From assembly GCA_934359255.1 (NCBI GenBank), contig CAKRLG010000002.1, positions 62,001 through 126,000 on the forward strand: a stretch of DNA of 64,000 bases. The letters run 5' to 3'. The notes beneath the pieces were generated by a model, which did not search any database, had not been told where the DNA came from, and saw only the letters and a program-made list of their open reading frames with translations. Position 1 is the first letter of the stretch. Every line of letters starts with the position of its first letter. The position numbers and the translations under genes were made by a program. Positions 47,178 to 55,413 of this stretch are shown here, one piece after another. The DNA comes from an uncultured Ruminococcus sp. GTDB taxonomy: Bacteria; Bacillota; Clostridia; Lachnospirales; Lachnospiraceae.

Positions 47178-47290
47178 TGGTTTTGAAATAAATATGGAAG
47201 AAGAGTATCTGACTGGTGCTGGTTTTGGAATAAATATGGAAGAAGAGGAGGGAAAGTATCCGACTGGTGCTGATTTTGGGAGAATGGGAG
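47162..47290 (+). repeat. Degenerate tandem repeat attached to element copy 2
   Basis: Three direct units beginning AGTATCCGGCTGGTGC or close variants start at 47162, 47204 and 47255 (spacing 42 and 51 nt). Each continues through a GGTTTTGxAATAAATATGGAAGAAG-like segment. The first unit overlaps the right arm of copy 2, so arm sequence is shared with neighbouring repeats. Both spacings are multiples of three and one frame gives repeated KYPAGAGFEINMEEE-like peptides, but there is no ribosome binding site and the frame begins inside the palindrome. Confidence 0.75.
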
Positions 47291-47405
47291 GAAAAGAAAA
47301 ACTGAATACGGGAGTGAGGGATAGGACTGGAAGGCATATAAAAAGTTACTTGTATGCAGGAGCGTTGGAATGCTGAAAAATCAGGAAAAAAATTGAAAAA
47401 ATGGC

Positions 47406-47434
47406 TTGCATTTTTTTAGAGACGATGCTATACT
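47406..47434 (+). promoter_or_regulatory. Promoter upstream of rpmJ
   Basis: TTGCAT at 47406-47411 and TATACT at 47429-47434 with a 17-nt spacer. It gives the rpmJ-rpsM-alpha segment its own transcription start after the repeat insertion. Confidence 0.75.
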
Positions 47435-47547
47435 GTAAGACGAACTTTTGTGAATGCGTTCTTTTTTTGTGCGCAAAAAGCAGGGTTCTTCCACCATGAG
47501 CAGGCGCGGGAATGCGTCTTAGCTAAGAAGGAGAAAGGAGGATTCAC

Positions 47548-47661
47548 ATGAAAGTAAGATCATCTGTTAAACCGATCTGCGAGAAATGCAAGATCATCAA
47601 AAGAAAAGGTAGTATCAGAGTAATCTGCGAGAATCCAAAACACAAACAGAGACAGGGCTAA
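47548..47661 (+). CDS. rpmJ: 50S ribosomal protein L36
   Basis: 37 residues, [20 protein letters not shown], with the zinc-binding Cys11, Cys14, Cys27 and His32 pattern of the Cys form. AAAGGAGG precedes the ATG. Confidence 0.97.
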   Translation: MKVRSSVKPICEKCKIIKRKGSIRVICENPKHKQRQG

Positions 47662-47679
47662 TCCGTCAATTAGATCTGA

Positions 47680-47990
47680 CTGTTTGGAAGCGAGAGCTTC
47701 AAAATTAAGTGCGGCTGCAGTAGGACACATCTGGATGTGTTGTACTGTTTAGATATTATAATGAGAGTGCTCCGGAGTGGTGTACCGGAGAGCCTCCGGC
47801 GGATGAACGCCGTAGAGAGCGTTGCATCCCTTATAATATTGCTTAATACCGGCTCAGCCGGAAAGGTCATGGTGACATGGCTGGATGCTTCACATACCGG
47901 CATCCCAATTAGGAAAATATTAATATGACCGGATAGGACACACATTTCAGACATATGGAGACATATGGGCTGCCCCGACTGGTCAAGTAG
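47680..47990 (+). ncRNA. Structured leader before rpsM
   Basis: The 347 nt between rpmJ and rpsM carry no plausible gene but many short hairpins: CTCCGG/CCGGAG near 47769, CGGCG-GATGAA-CGCCG near 47798, CCGGCT-CAGCCGG near 47850, and ACACATC/GATGTGT near 47725. The position before rpsM suggests an autoregulatory leader of the alpha operon or a conserved non-coding RNA. I cannot assign it to a known motif. Confidence 0.5.
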
Positions 47991-48008
47991 AAGATGGAGG
48001 AAAATTAC

Positions 48009-48377
48009 ATGGCACGTATTGCTGGTGTAGACTTACCAAGAGAAAAACGTATTGAAATCGGATTAACTTATATCTACGGTATCGGTAGAACAAGCGCTAC
48101 CCGTATCCTGGAAGCAGCTAATGTAGATCCGAACACCCGTGTTAGAGATATCACGGATGAAGAAGTAAAAAGAATCAGTGCTGTAATCGATGAGACTCAG
48201 ACTGTAGAAGGTGATCTGAGAAGAGAGATCGCTATGAACATCAAACGTCTGCAGGAGATCGGATGCTACAGAGGTATCCGTCACAGAAAGAGCCTGCCTG
48301 TTCGTGGTCAGAAAACAAAGACCAACGCAAGAACAAGAAAAGGTCCTAAGAGAACTGTAGCAAACAAGAAGAAATAA
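48009..48377 (+). CDS. rpsM: 30S ribosomal protein S13
   Basis: 122 residues, [21 protein letters not shown]-terminal [20 protein letters not shown] is typical. ATG at 48009 follows GGAGG; an upstream ATG at 47994 overlaps the binding site. Confidence 0.98.
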   Translation: MARIAGVDLPREKRIEIGLTYIYGIGRTSATRILEAANVDPNTRVRDITDEEVKRISAVIDETQTVEGDLRREIAMNIKRLQEIGCYRGIRHRKSLPVRGQKTKTNARTRKGPKRTVANKKK

Positions 48378-48429
48378 TTCGTGGCAACCAGTAACATAGA
48401 ATAGAAGAAAGTGTAGGTTAGTTTTTAAA

Positions 48430-48822
48430 ATGGCTAAAGTGACAAAGAAAACGACAAAACGTCGTGTAAAGAAAAACGTTGAACGCGGACAGGCACATAT
48501 CCAGTCATCTTTCAATAACACAATCGTTACTCTGACAGATGCTGAAGGAAATGCTTTATCATGGGCAAGTGCCGGTGGTCTGGGATTTAGAGGTTCAAGA
48601 AAATCTACTCCTTATGCAGCTCAGGTAGCAGCAGAAACAGCTACAAAAGCAGCGTTAATTCATGGTCTGAAAACTGTTGATGTATTCGTAAAAGGACCGG
48701 GATCAGGAAGAGAAGCAGCAATCCGTGCTCTTTCCGCATGCGGACTTGATGTAGTAAGTATCAAAGACGTAACTCCGGTACCACACAATGGTTGCCGTCC
48801 ACCAAAACGTAGAAGAGTCTAA
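48430..48822 (+). CDS. rpsK: 30S ribosomal protein S11
   Basis: 130 residues; [20 protein letters not shown] and [17 protein letters not shown] are diagnostic. It lies on the 30S platform. The ribosome binding site is weak (GTGTAGG) compared with its neighbours. Confidence 0.98.
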   Translation: MAKVTKKTTKRRVKKNVERGQAHIQSSFNNTIVTLTDAEGNALSWASAGGLGFRGSRKSTPYAAQVAAETATKAALIHGLKTVDVFVKGPGSGREAAIRALSACGLDVVSIKDVTPVPHNGCRPPKRRRV

Positions 48823-48840
48823 TTAGGAGGTCAGTAGATT

Positions 48841-49434
48841 ATGGCAGTAAATAGAGTACCAGTTCTGAAAAGATGTAGATCCCTGGGTCTGGATCCTATC
48901 TATTTAGGAATTGACAAAAAATCCACAAGACAGTTAAAAAGAGCAAACCGTAAAATGTCTGAGTACGGTCTGCAGCTGAGAGAAAAACAGAAAGCAAAAT
49001 TCATCTATGGTGTTCTGGAAAAACCTTTCCGTAACTACTACAAGAAAGCTGACCAGATGCCTGGTATGACAGGTAGCAACCTGATGGCTATGCTGGAAAT
49101 GAGACTGGACAACGTAATCTTCCGTCTGGGATTCGCAAGAACCAGAAGAGAAGCTCGTCAGATCGTTGACCACAAACATGTACTGGTAAACGGCAAACAG
49201 GTAAACATTCCGTCTTACCTGGTAAAAGCCGGAGATCAGATTGAAATTAAAGAAGCTAAAAAATCTTCTCAGAGATATAAAGACATTCTGGAAGTAACCG
49301 GTGGAAGACTGGTTCCGGAATGGCTGGATGTTGATCAGGAAGCATTAAAAGGAACTGTTAAAGAAGTTCCTGCAAGAGATGCAATTGACGTACCTGTAAA
49401 CGAAATGCTTATCGTCGAGTTGTATTCTAAATAA
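48841..49434 (+). CDS. rpsD: 30S ribosomal protein S4
   Basis: 197 residues with the S4 RNA-binding motif (MRLDNVIFRLGFARTRREAR). Its initial LKRCRSLGLDPIYLGI lacks the long N-terminal zinc-type Cys pattern. Nucleates 30S assembly. A hairpin ATGGCTCAC/GTGGGCCAT (about 49443-49471) follows before rpoA and may attenuate transcription. Confidence 0.97.
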   Translation: MAVNRVPVLKRCRSLGLDPIYLGIDKKSTRQLKRANRKMSEYGLQLREKQKAKFIYGVLEKPFRNYYKKADQMPGMTGSNLMAMLEMRLDNVIFRLGFARTRREARQIVDHKHVLVNGKQVNIPSYLVKAGDQIEIKEAKKSSQRYKDILEVTGGRLVPEWLDVDQEALKGTVKEVPARDAIDVPVNEMLIVELYSK

Positions 49435-49523
49435 TTGTGAGTTATGGCTCACCGTGTACGCGTGGGCCATTTCCCATATGTTACCCTCAGTGAAAATAAT
49501 TATCCCAATAAGGAGGGCCTGGT

Positions 49524-50483
49524 ATGTTTGATTTTAACAAACCAAAAATTGAGATTACAGAAATTTCCGATGATAAAAAATATGGCCGCTTTGTAGTAGA
49601 ACCGTTGGAGCGTGGCTATGGTATTACTCTGGGTAACTCCCTGAGAAGAATCATGCTGTCCTCTCTGCCGGGTGCTGCAGTAAGCCAGGTAAAAATCGAA
49701 GGCGTTCTGCATGAATTCAGTTCCATCCCGGGTGTAAAAGAGGATGTAACCGAAATTATCATGAACCTGAAGAGCCTTGCGATCAAGAACACAAGCGAAA
49801 GCAATGATCCGAAGATCGCATACATTGAATTCGAAGGCGAAGGTGTGGTAAGAGCATCTGATATCCAGGTTGATCAGGATATCGAGATCATGAACCCGAA
49901 CCAGGTAATCGCTACCTTAAATGGTGGACCAGACAGCAAGCTGTACATGGAACTGACCATTACCAAAGGTCGTGGTTATGTAAGTGCAGATAAAGGCAAA
50001 ACAGACGATATGCCGATCGGCGTATTAGCTGTAGATGCAATCTATACACCGGTAGAGCGTGTAAACCTGACAGTTCAGAATACTCGTGTAGGGCAGATCA
50101 CTGACTACGACAAACTGACACTGGATGTTTATACAAAGGGAACTCTGGATCCGGATGAAGCAGTCAGCCTGGCTGCGAAAGTATTGAGCGAGCATCTGAA
50201 ACTGTTCATTGACCTCTCTGAAAATGCTAAGACTGCAGAAGTCATGATTGAAAAAGAGGACAATGAAAAAGAGAAAGTTCTGGAAATGAACATCGACGAG
50301 CTGGAGCTGTCCGTTCGTTCCTACAACTGTCTGAAGAGAGCCGGTATCAATACCGTTGAAGAACTTTGCAACAGAACTTCTGAAGATATGATGAAAGTCC
50401 GTAACCTTGGACGTAAGTCTCTGGAAGAAGTACTTGCAAAATTAAAAGAACTGGGATTGCAGTTAAATCCTGGTGAAGAATAA
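49524..50483 (+). CDS. rpoA: RNA polymerase alpha subunit
   Basis: 319 residues: N-terminal dimerisation domain ([20 protein letters not shown], GHVxAxDxxxD-like assembly region) and C-terminal domain ([35 protein letters not shown]) that contacts UP elements and activators. AAGGAGGG upstream. Confidence 0.98.
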   Translation: MFDFNKPKIEITEISDDKKYGRFVVEPLERGYGITLGNSLRRIMLSSLPGAAVSQVKIEGVLHEFSSIPGVKEDVTEIIMNLKSLAIKNTSESNDPKIAYIEFEGEGVVRASDIQVDQDIEIMNPNQVIATLNGGPDSKLYMELTITKGRGYVSADKGKTDDMPIGVLAVDAIYTPVERVNLTVQNTRVGQITDYDKLTLDVYTKGTLDPDEAVSLAAKVLSEHLKLFIDLSENAKTAEVMIEKEDNEKEKVLEMNIDELELSVRSYNCLKRAGINTVEELCNRTSEDMMKVRNLGRKSLEEVLAKLKELGLQLNPGEE

Positions 50484-50613
50484 GAAGCAGCTCGTTTGCT
50501 GCAACTGCCGGTAACTGGCCGGTAGGGTAAAGGAATATTTGTAGAAGATAAAGCAGTCTGTCAGTAAGACCAAAGAAGCATGACCGGCTGTTCCACAAAT
50601 GGAGGAAAATAAA

Positions 50614-51150
50614 ATGGCAGGATATAGAAAACTGAGCAGAACATCTGCACAGAGAAAAGCGTTAATCAGAAACCAGGTAACAAATCTGTTATATCATGGT
50701 AAAATCGTTACTACTGAAGCAAAAGCAAAAGAAATCCGCAAAGTTGCTGAAGGCCTGATCGCTCTGGCTGTAAAAGAAAAAGACAACTTTGAAACAGTAA
50801 CTGTTACAGCTAAAGTTGCTCGTAAAGATGCTGATGGCAAGAGAGTAAAAGAAGTTGTAGACGGAAAGAAAGTAACTGTTTACGATGAAGTACAGAAAGA
50901 GATCAAGAAAGACGCTCCTTCCAGACTGCATGCTAGACGTCAGATGATGAAAGTATTCTATCCGGTAAAAGCTGTTCCGACAGAAGCTGCTGGAAGAAAG
51001 AAAAACACAAAAGAAGTTGACATGGCAGACAAAATGTTCAACGAAATCGCACCAAAATATGCTGACCGTAACGGTGGTTACACAAGAATCATCAAAATCG
51101 GACCGCGTAAAGGTGACGCAGCTATGGAAGTAGTTCTGGAGCTGGTATAA
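50614..51150 (+). CDS. rplQ: 50S ribosomal protein L17 with internal insertion
   Basis: 178 residues, MAGYRKLSRTSAQRKALIRN. The family is usually about 115-130 residues. Here an extra charged segment (about residues 70-135, with DADGKRVKEVVDGKKVTVYD) splits the conserved N- and C-terminal parts, which both remain (GGYTRIIKIGPRKGDAAMEV at the end). ATG at 50614 follows GGAGG. Last gene of the superoperon. Confidence 0.95.
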   Translation: MAGYRKLSRTSAQRKALIRNQVTNLLYHGKIVTTEAKAKEIRKVAEGLIALAVKEKDNFETVTVTAKVARKDADGKRVKEVVDGKKVTVYDEVQKEIKKDAPSRLHARRQMMKVFYPVKAVPTEAAGRKKNTKEVDMADKMFNEIAPKYADRNGGYTRIIKIGPRKGDAAMEVVLELV

Positions 51151-51179
51151 TTTCAGACTTGTTCAAACGATAATATAAG

Positions 51180-51215
51180 ATGCCGATCTGTGGAAACATG
51201 GATCGGCGTTTTTTT
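51180..51215 (+). terminator. Terminator of the ribosomal superoperon
   Basis: GCCGATC at 51182-51188 pairs with GATCGGC at 51201-51207; seven T residues follow. Confidence 0.93.
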
Positions 51216-51259
51216 GCATCTTTTCTCATAAAAAAGTCAACAAAATACTGTATAAAAAT

Positions 51260-51270
51260 GTTATCATAAC
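51260..51270. promoter_or_regulatory. Possible operator upstream of the alpha-galactosidase
   Basis: Perfect palindrome GTTATCATAAC in the AT-rich promoter region of the GH27 gene. It could be a repressor site for sugar control; no regulator gene adjoins it, so this is tentative. Confidence 0.3.
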
Positions 51271-51411
51271 AGGTATGATAAAGATATAAAAGTTCTGAAC
51301 ATGCAAGTTGATTATGGCGCCCTATAAACATACAAAGGGACTGTAAAAGTATTGGAGTGAATACTGCATTTCAGAATAGATATCGGACAAGAAGAAAGGA
51401 TGGATAACAAA

Positions 51412-52572
51412 ATGAACAAACCAATCGCACTGACCCCTCCGATGGGCTGGAATTCCTGGAACACCTTTACCTGGGATATCAATGAAAAAATGATCTGTGA
51501 AATGGCAGACCGCATGGTAGAAGACGGATATCTGGAAGCTGGATATGAATATCTGGTTATCGATGACTGCTGGAGTCTGAAACAGCGTGATGCGGACGGC
51601 AATCTGGTTCCTGATCCGGAAAAATTTCCGCATGGTATGAAATGGGTCAGCGATTATGTACACGAAAAAGGACTCAAATTCGGTATGTATTCCTGTGCCG
51701 GAACCCATACCTGCGCCGGTTATCCGGGCAGTTTTGAACATGAATTTCAGGATGCGAAGAAATTTGCAGAGTGGGGCGTGGATTATCTGAAATACGACTA
51801 TTGCTTTAAGCCACGCCAGATTCCGGGTGAAATCCTGTATAAACGAATGAGTCTTGCCTTAAAGAACTGCGGCAGAGAGATCCTGTTTGCTGCATGTAAC
51901 TGGGGAACAGACGGAGTCTATGACTGGATCCGGTCTTCCGGAGCGCATACCTACCGTTCTACCGGGGATATTCAGGATAACTGGGAATCCATTACAAATC
52001 TGGCAATCTCTCAGATGGGAAAAGAGCCTTATACCGGCAATTTCTGCCATAATGATATGGACATGCTGGTGGTAGGAATGCACGGTGCCAGCAATGACGG
52101 ATTTATCGGAAGTAAGATCGGCGGCTGTACCGATCAGGAATATCTGACACATTTTGCACTTTGGGCCATCATGGGCTCTCCGCTGATCATGGGCTGTGAT
52201 CTGCGAAAAGCATCCGAGGAGACGAAGAAAACCCTGTTAAACAAAGATCTGATCGCTATCAATCAGGATCTGGAAGCACGCGGGGCTTATGTGATCAAAC
52301 CACTTCCGGATGTCTATAACGAGAACGAAGCGTTTATTCTGGTAAAACCGCTGGCAGATGGAGATCTTGCGATCGGTATCTTTAATTTCAGTGATACACA
52401 GAGAGAACTGTCTCTGGAATTCTGGGATATGGGTATTCCGTATGCTGCAGGAGTATCCTTGTCTCTGCACGACTGTATCACAGGGGAAGAACTGGGCAAA
52501 TTTACCGAGCGATTTGCACCGGTTGTACCATCACATGGCTGTGTGGTTGTACGCGCCCATCTCGCAGAGTAG
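51412..52572 (+). CDS. Alpha-galactosidase, glycoside hydrolase family 27
   Basis: 386 residues: a GH27 TIM barrel opening LTPPMGWNSWNTF, with nucleophile Asp129 in YLKYDYC and acid/base Asp186 in RSTGDIQDNW. A C-terminal beta domain follows. Family members remove alpha-1,6-galactose from raffinose-type sugars or galactomannan; some act on alpha-GalNAc, which cannot be excluded. No signal peptide, so intracellular. AAAGG at 51395-51399 favours the ATG at 51412 over 51400, though spacing is slightly long. Confidence 0.9.
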   Translation: MNKPIALTPPMGWNSWNTFTWDINEKMICEMADRMVEDGYLEAGYEYLVIDDCWSLKQRDADGNLVPDPEKFPHGMKWVSDYVHEKGLKFGMYSCAGTHTCAGYPGSFEHEFQDAKKFAEWGVDYLKYDYCFKPRQIPGEILYKRMSLALKNCGREILFAACNWGTDGVYDWIRSSGAHTYRSTGDIQDNWESITNLAISQMGKEPYTGNFCHNDMDMLVVGMHGASNDGFIGSKIGGCTDQEYLTHFALWAIMGSPLIMGCDLRKASEETKKTLLNKDLIAINQDLEARGAYVIKPLPDVYNENEAFILVKPLADGDLAIGIFNFSDTQRELSLEFWDMGIPYAAGVSLSLHDCITGEELGKFTERFAPVVPSHGCVVVRAHLAE

Positions 52573-52728
52573 AACAACCGTTAACTTTCAGTAGGTAGTA
52601 CCCCACGAGTTGTTTGACATGTTTTTGCCAAAATGCCATCACCGCAGGTGATTTGGTATACATTTTGACTTGTCACTGTGAGGGTACGGAACAGTGATGA
52701 AAATAAAGAGAAAGCTGTGGATAAATCA

Positions 52729-52920
52729 ATGGATTGCAGAAAATGTGGTGCACATCTGACTTCTGATGAGAAAGCTATTTATATGAAACTGGTATCACGA
52801 ACCGCTGCGAGTTTCCTGTGCATGGATTGTCTGGCGGAAGCGCTGCACTGTGAACGGAAAGCGATTGAAGAAAGGATCCGATATTATCGGGAATCCGGCA
52901 ACTGTGTATTGTTTCGATAA
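52729..52920 (+). CDS. Small zinc-ribbon-like protein
   Basis: 63 residues, MDCRKCGAHLTSDEKAIYMK, with two Cys pairs (C-x2-C near the start and C-x2-C in FLCMDCLAEAL), followed by a helical ERKAIEERIRYYRES segment. Likely a zinc-binding protein; I know similar unnamed proteins in Lachnospiraceae but no function. The start is uncertain: GTG at 52717 has a slightly better upstream purine run. A Crp/Fnr-type gene follows 86 nt later. Confidence 0.65.
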   Translation: MDCRKCGAHLTSDEKAIYMKLVSRTAASFLCMDCLAEALHCERKAIEERIRYYRESGNCVLFR

Positions 52921-53006
52921 GCAGAACCCTTTTTACCGTGAAGAAATAGTTCCGGTAAAGAAGGTGGTATAATGCAGACAGAAAAGATCGGAAAAGGAGA
53001 TGGGGC

Positions 53007-53678
53007 ATGGAAGGCAAGAAGATCGAGCAATTATTTGGAAACTATGCTGTTTGGGAGTATCTGTCAGACGAAGAAAAAAAGATGCTGCAGGAGCAGATTC
53101 GATGGAGTACATACCGAGAAGGGCAGATGGTCACGGATACCGGAAGGGACTGTCTTGGAATTTTTCTGGTATGCAGCGGGATCCTGTGTGCAAATCTGGT
53201 TTCGGAGGACGGGAAAGAAGCCACGGTGTGCCGGATCCATCCGGGAGAACTATGTGTGATCTCGGCCTCCTGCCTGCTTCCGCCTCTGCCATTTGATATT
53301 CAGATCGATGCAGAGATGGATAGCGAAGTTTATCTGGTGCCAACTGGCGTATTACGACAGATTATGGAAAAGAATATATATATGGAAAACTTTATTTATA
53401 AAAAGATCAATGAAAGCTTTTCAGATATTATTGCTGCGATTCAGAAGATTCTGTTTGCCAGTCTGGAACAACGGCTTGCAGGTTTTCTTCTGGATGAATC
53501 GGGCGTAAGAGAAGACGGGAAGATTTATATGACCCAGGAACAGATAGCAAAAGCCATCGGAAGTGCCAGAGAAGCGGTGAGCCGAACGTTAAAAGTACTG
53601 GTACAAGAAGGATGTGTGGAATTGTTCCGGGGTGGTGTGGCAGTCCTTGACCGGAAACGGTTATACGGGAAACTGTAG
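53007..53678 (+). CDS. Crp/Fnr-family transcription regulator
   Basis: 223 residues: an N-terminal cyclic-nucleotide-binding-like barrel (REGQMVTDTGRDCLGIFLVC), a dimer helix and a C-terminal winged helix (MTQEQIAKAIGSAREAVSRT). Several Cys lie in the effector domain (about residues 50-91), but no clear N-terminal FNR iron-sulfur cluster motif is seen, so the signal is unknown. AAAAGGAG precedes the ATG. Its neighbour on the other side is a convergent thioredoxin gene. Confidence 0.88.
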   Translation: MEGKKIEQLFGNYAVWEYLSDEEKKMLQEQIRWSTYREGQMVTDTGRDCLGIFLVCSGILCANLVSEDGKEATVCRIHPGELCVISASCLLPPLPFDIQIDAEMDSEVYLVPTGVLRQIMEKNIYMENFIYKKINESFSDIIAAIQKILFASLEQRLAGFLLDESGVREDGKIYMTQEQIAKAIGSAREAVSRTLKVLVQEGCVELFRGGVAVLDRKRLYGKL

Positions 53679-53760
53679 AGTCTATGATTACGTGAAAATA
53701 CATGAAAATGAACGAAATGGACATATTCGGATGAGTGTTCCGGACGAGAGCATACAGAAA

Positions 53761-53810
53761 AGATAGTGATGGAAAAAGAAACATTGAAATTTTCCATCAC
53801 TATCTTTTTT
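53761..53810. terminator. Bidirectional terminator between crp-like and thioredoxin genes
   Basis: AGATAGTGATGGAAAA pairs with TTTTCCATCACTATCT; a six-T run follows in the plus direction, and the opposite side is also T-rich when read on the minus strand. Confidence 0.9.
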
Positions 53811-53857
53811 GGAAAATAATGGGATTCTAAGCGAAAATCTGTATTTGCAGAACAGTA

Positions 53858-54169
53858 TTATTTCTCCAGCAGCTTCAGAATATTTTCCTTGCTGTCCACA
53901 CCGACGCTGGTAGCTGTCAGCTCGCCGTTTTTAAATACCAGAACGGTAGGAATGCTCATCACGCGGTATTTTCTTGCCAGATCCGGGTTTTCATCCACAT
54001 TGACTTTTCCCACTTTGATCTTTCCTTCATTTTCCGAAGCAATCTCTTCGATCACCGGGGCCAGCATACGACACGGCATGCACCAGGTTGCCCAGAAATC
54101 AACCAGCACCGGAACATCTGCGTTCAGTACCTCCGCTTCAAAATTTTCTGCTGTAAATGTATATTCCAT
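53858..54169 (-). CDS. Thioredoxin with WCMPC active site
   Basis: 103-residue thioredoxin fold. The active site is Trp29-Cys30-Met-Pro-Cys33 (DFWATWCMPC), where classical thioredoxin has WCGPC. The cis-Pro loop MSIPTVLVFKNGE is intact. The start at 54169 has GGAGG upstream; a longer frame to 54337 lacks a site. Cytoplasmic disulfide reductase role is known for the family; the Met change could alter redox potential or partner choice. Confidence 0.93.
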   Translation of the reverse strand: MEYTFTAENFEAEVLNADVPVLVDFWATWCMPCRMLAPVIEEIASENEGKIKVGKVNVDENPDLARKYRVMSIPTVLVFKNGELTATSVGVDSKENILKLLEK

Positions 54170-54324
54170 AGTAAGACCTCCTGTATTTATATTCTGGTGA
54201 TAGGATACCACATATGCCGGAAAAGATTCCGTGATTAAGTCACAAAAAAATAAAATGCGAAAATTCAAAGAAAATATGACGGTATTTTCGTAAGTTTTCT
54301 GTAAAATTTTAGAAATCAAACTGA

Positions 54325-54352
54325 TTACAAAAGACAAAAGGCGTGGTATAAT
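54325..54352 (+). promoter_or_regulatory. Promoter of the diacylglycerol-kinase-like gene
   Basis: TTACAA at 54325-54330 and TATAAT at 54347-54352 with a 16-nt spacer. Confidence 0.6.
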
Positions 54353-54459
54353 GAACCCAAACGGACAGATAGGGGAATATCTGTGGAAAAACTGTGTGAA
54401 AGAAGAGACAGGTTTATTATGGGAAAACTGTAAGAAAGAATGAAGAGATGAGGTGTACT

Positions 54460-55350
54460 ATGAAAGGAAGAATGCTGTTTATCTTCAATCCGAGATCCGG
54501 AAAAGGGCAGATTCGTAATAAGCTGATGGATATCATTGATGTTTTTGTCAAAGGCGGTTATGAAGTGATAGTTCATCCGACCCAGGGAGCGAAGGATGCG
54601 GAAAAAATGGCAAAGATCATGGCAGAAGAGGTTGATCTGATCGTGTGCAGCGGCGGAGACGGCACACTGGATGAAGTGGTTACCGGTCTGATGGAGATCA
54701 ACGCCAATGTACCGCTCGGCTATATTCCGGCGGGAAGCACCAATGATTTTGCAAGCAGCCTTGAGATCCCGCGGGATATGGTGAAAGCGGCGCAGGATAT
54801 TGTGGACGGTCATCTGTTTTCTGTGGATGTAGGCAGTTTTAATGAAGACAATTTTATCTATGTGGCGGCTTTTGGGATGTTTACCGATGTATCCTATCAG
54901 ACCAGCCAGGATCTGAAAAACATTCTTGGACATCTTGCCTATGTGATGGAAGGGGCAAAGAGAATTTTCGATGTAAAAACCTACCATCTGTGTGTAGAAG
55001 CCGACGGAGAAGTACATGAAGGCGACTATATCTATGGAATGATCACAAATTCCCATTCGGTAGGCGGTTTCCGCAACCTGGTGGGAAATGACGTCGAGAT
55101 GGATGACGGGCTCTTTGAAGTCACCCTGATCAAAAAACCGAAAAATCCGCTGGAATTAAATGAGATCATCGCCGCGCTGATCAATGCGTACGATGACACG
55201 GATATGATTGATGCATTCAAGGCGAACAGCCTGTATATCCACGGAGATGAAGTGATTTCCTGGACGCTTGACGGTGAATTTGGGGGCGAGCATAAAGAGG
55301 TAAGAATAAAAAACAGAAAGCAGGCGCTTGATATTCTTATCAACTCTTGA
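54460..55350 (+). CDS. Diacylglycerol kinase-family lipid kinase (DgkB/YegS type)
   Basis: 296 residues with the catalytic domain start FIFNPRSGKGQ, nucleotide-binding SGGDGTLDEVV and PAGSTNDFASSL, and a C-terminal beta domain ending WTLDGEFGGEHKEVRI. Family members phosphorylate diacylglycerol or related lipids; in Gram-positives DgkB recycles diacylglycerol made during lipoteichoic acid synthesis. ATG at 54460 follows GAGG; 54448 is an alternative. Confidence 0.9.
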   Translation: MKGRMLFIFNPRSGKGQIRNKLMDIIDVFVKGGYEVIVHPTQGAKDAEKMAKIMAEEVDLIVCSGGDGTLDEVVTGLMEINANVPLGYIPAGSTNDFASSLEIPRDMVKAAQDIVDGHLFSVDVGSFNEDNFIYVAAFGMFTDVSYQTSQDLKNILGHLAYVMEGAKRIFDVKTYHLCVEADGEVHEGDYIYGMITNSHSVGGFRNLVGNDVEMDDGLFEVTLIKKPKNPLELNEIIAALINAYDDTDMIDAFKANSLYIHGDEVISWTLDGEFGGEHKEVRIKNRKQALDILINS

Positions 55351-55375
55351 ATTTCAGAAGTTGATGGGTTATAAT
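55347..55375 (+). promoter_or_regulatory. Promoter of the class II aldolase gene
   Basis: TTGAAT at 55347-55352 and TATAAT at 55370-55375 with a 17-nt spacer; the -35 overlaps the end of the preceding gene. Confidence 0.8.
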
Positions 55376-55413
55376 ATACAAGAAATTAAAACGTGAACGT
55401 AGGAGGTTTGATT

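Noticed and set aside
47162..47290. CRISPR-like direct repeats
   Set aside because: Only three diverged units with spacing of 42 and 51 nt, no constant repeat with unique spacers and no cas genes.
47107..47376. Open frame of 89 codons with repeated KYPAGAGFEINMEEE-like peptides
   Set aside because: It begins inside the palindromic element, lacks a ribosome binding site, and its repeated peptides follow from the DNA tandem repeat. The same peptide start also appears on the opposite strand because of the palindrome.
47737..47928. 63-codon frame between rpmJ and rpsM
   Set aside because: No ribosome binding site and no recognisable product; it coincides with a series of hairpins better explained as leader RNA.
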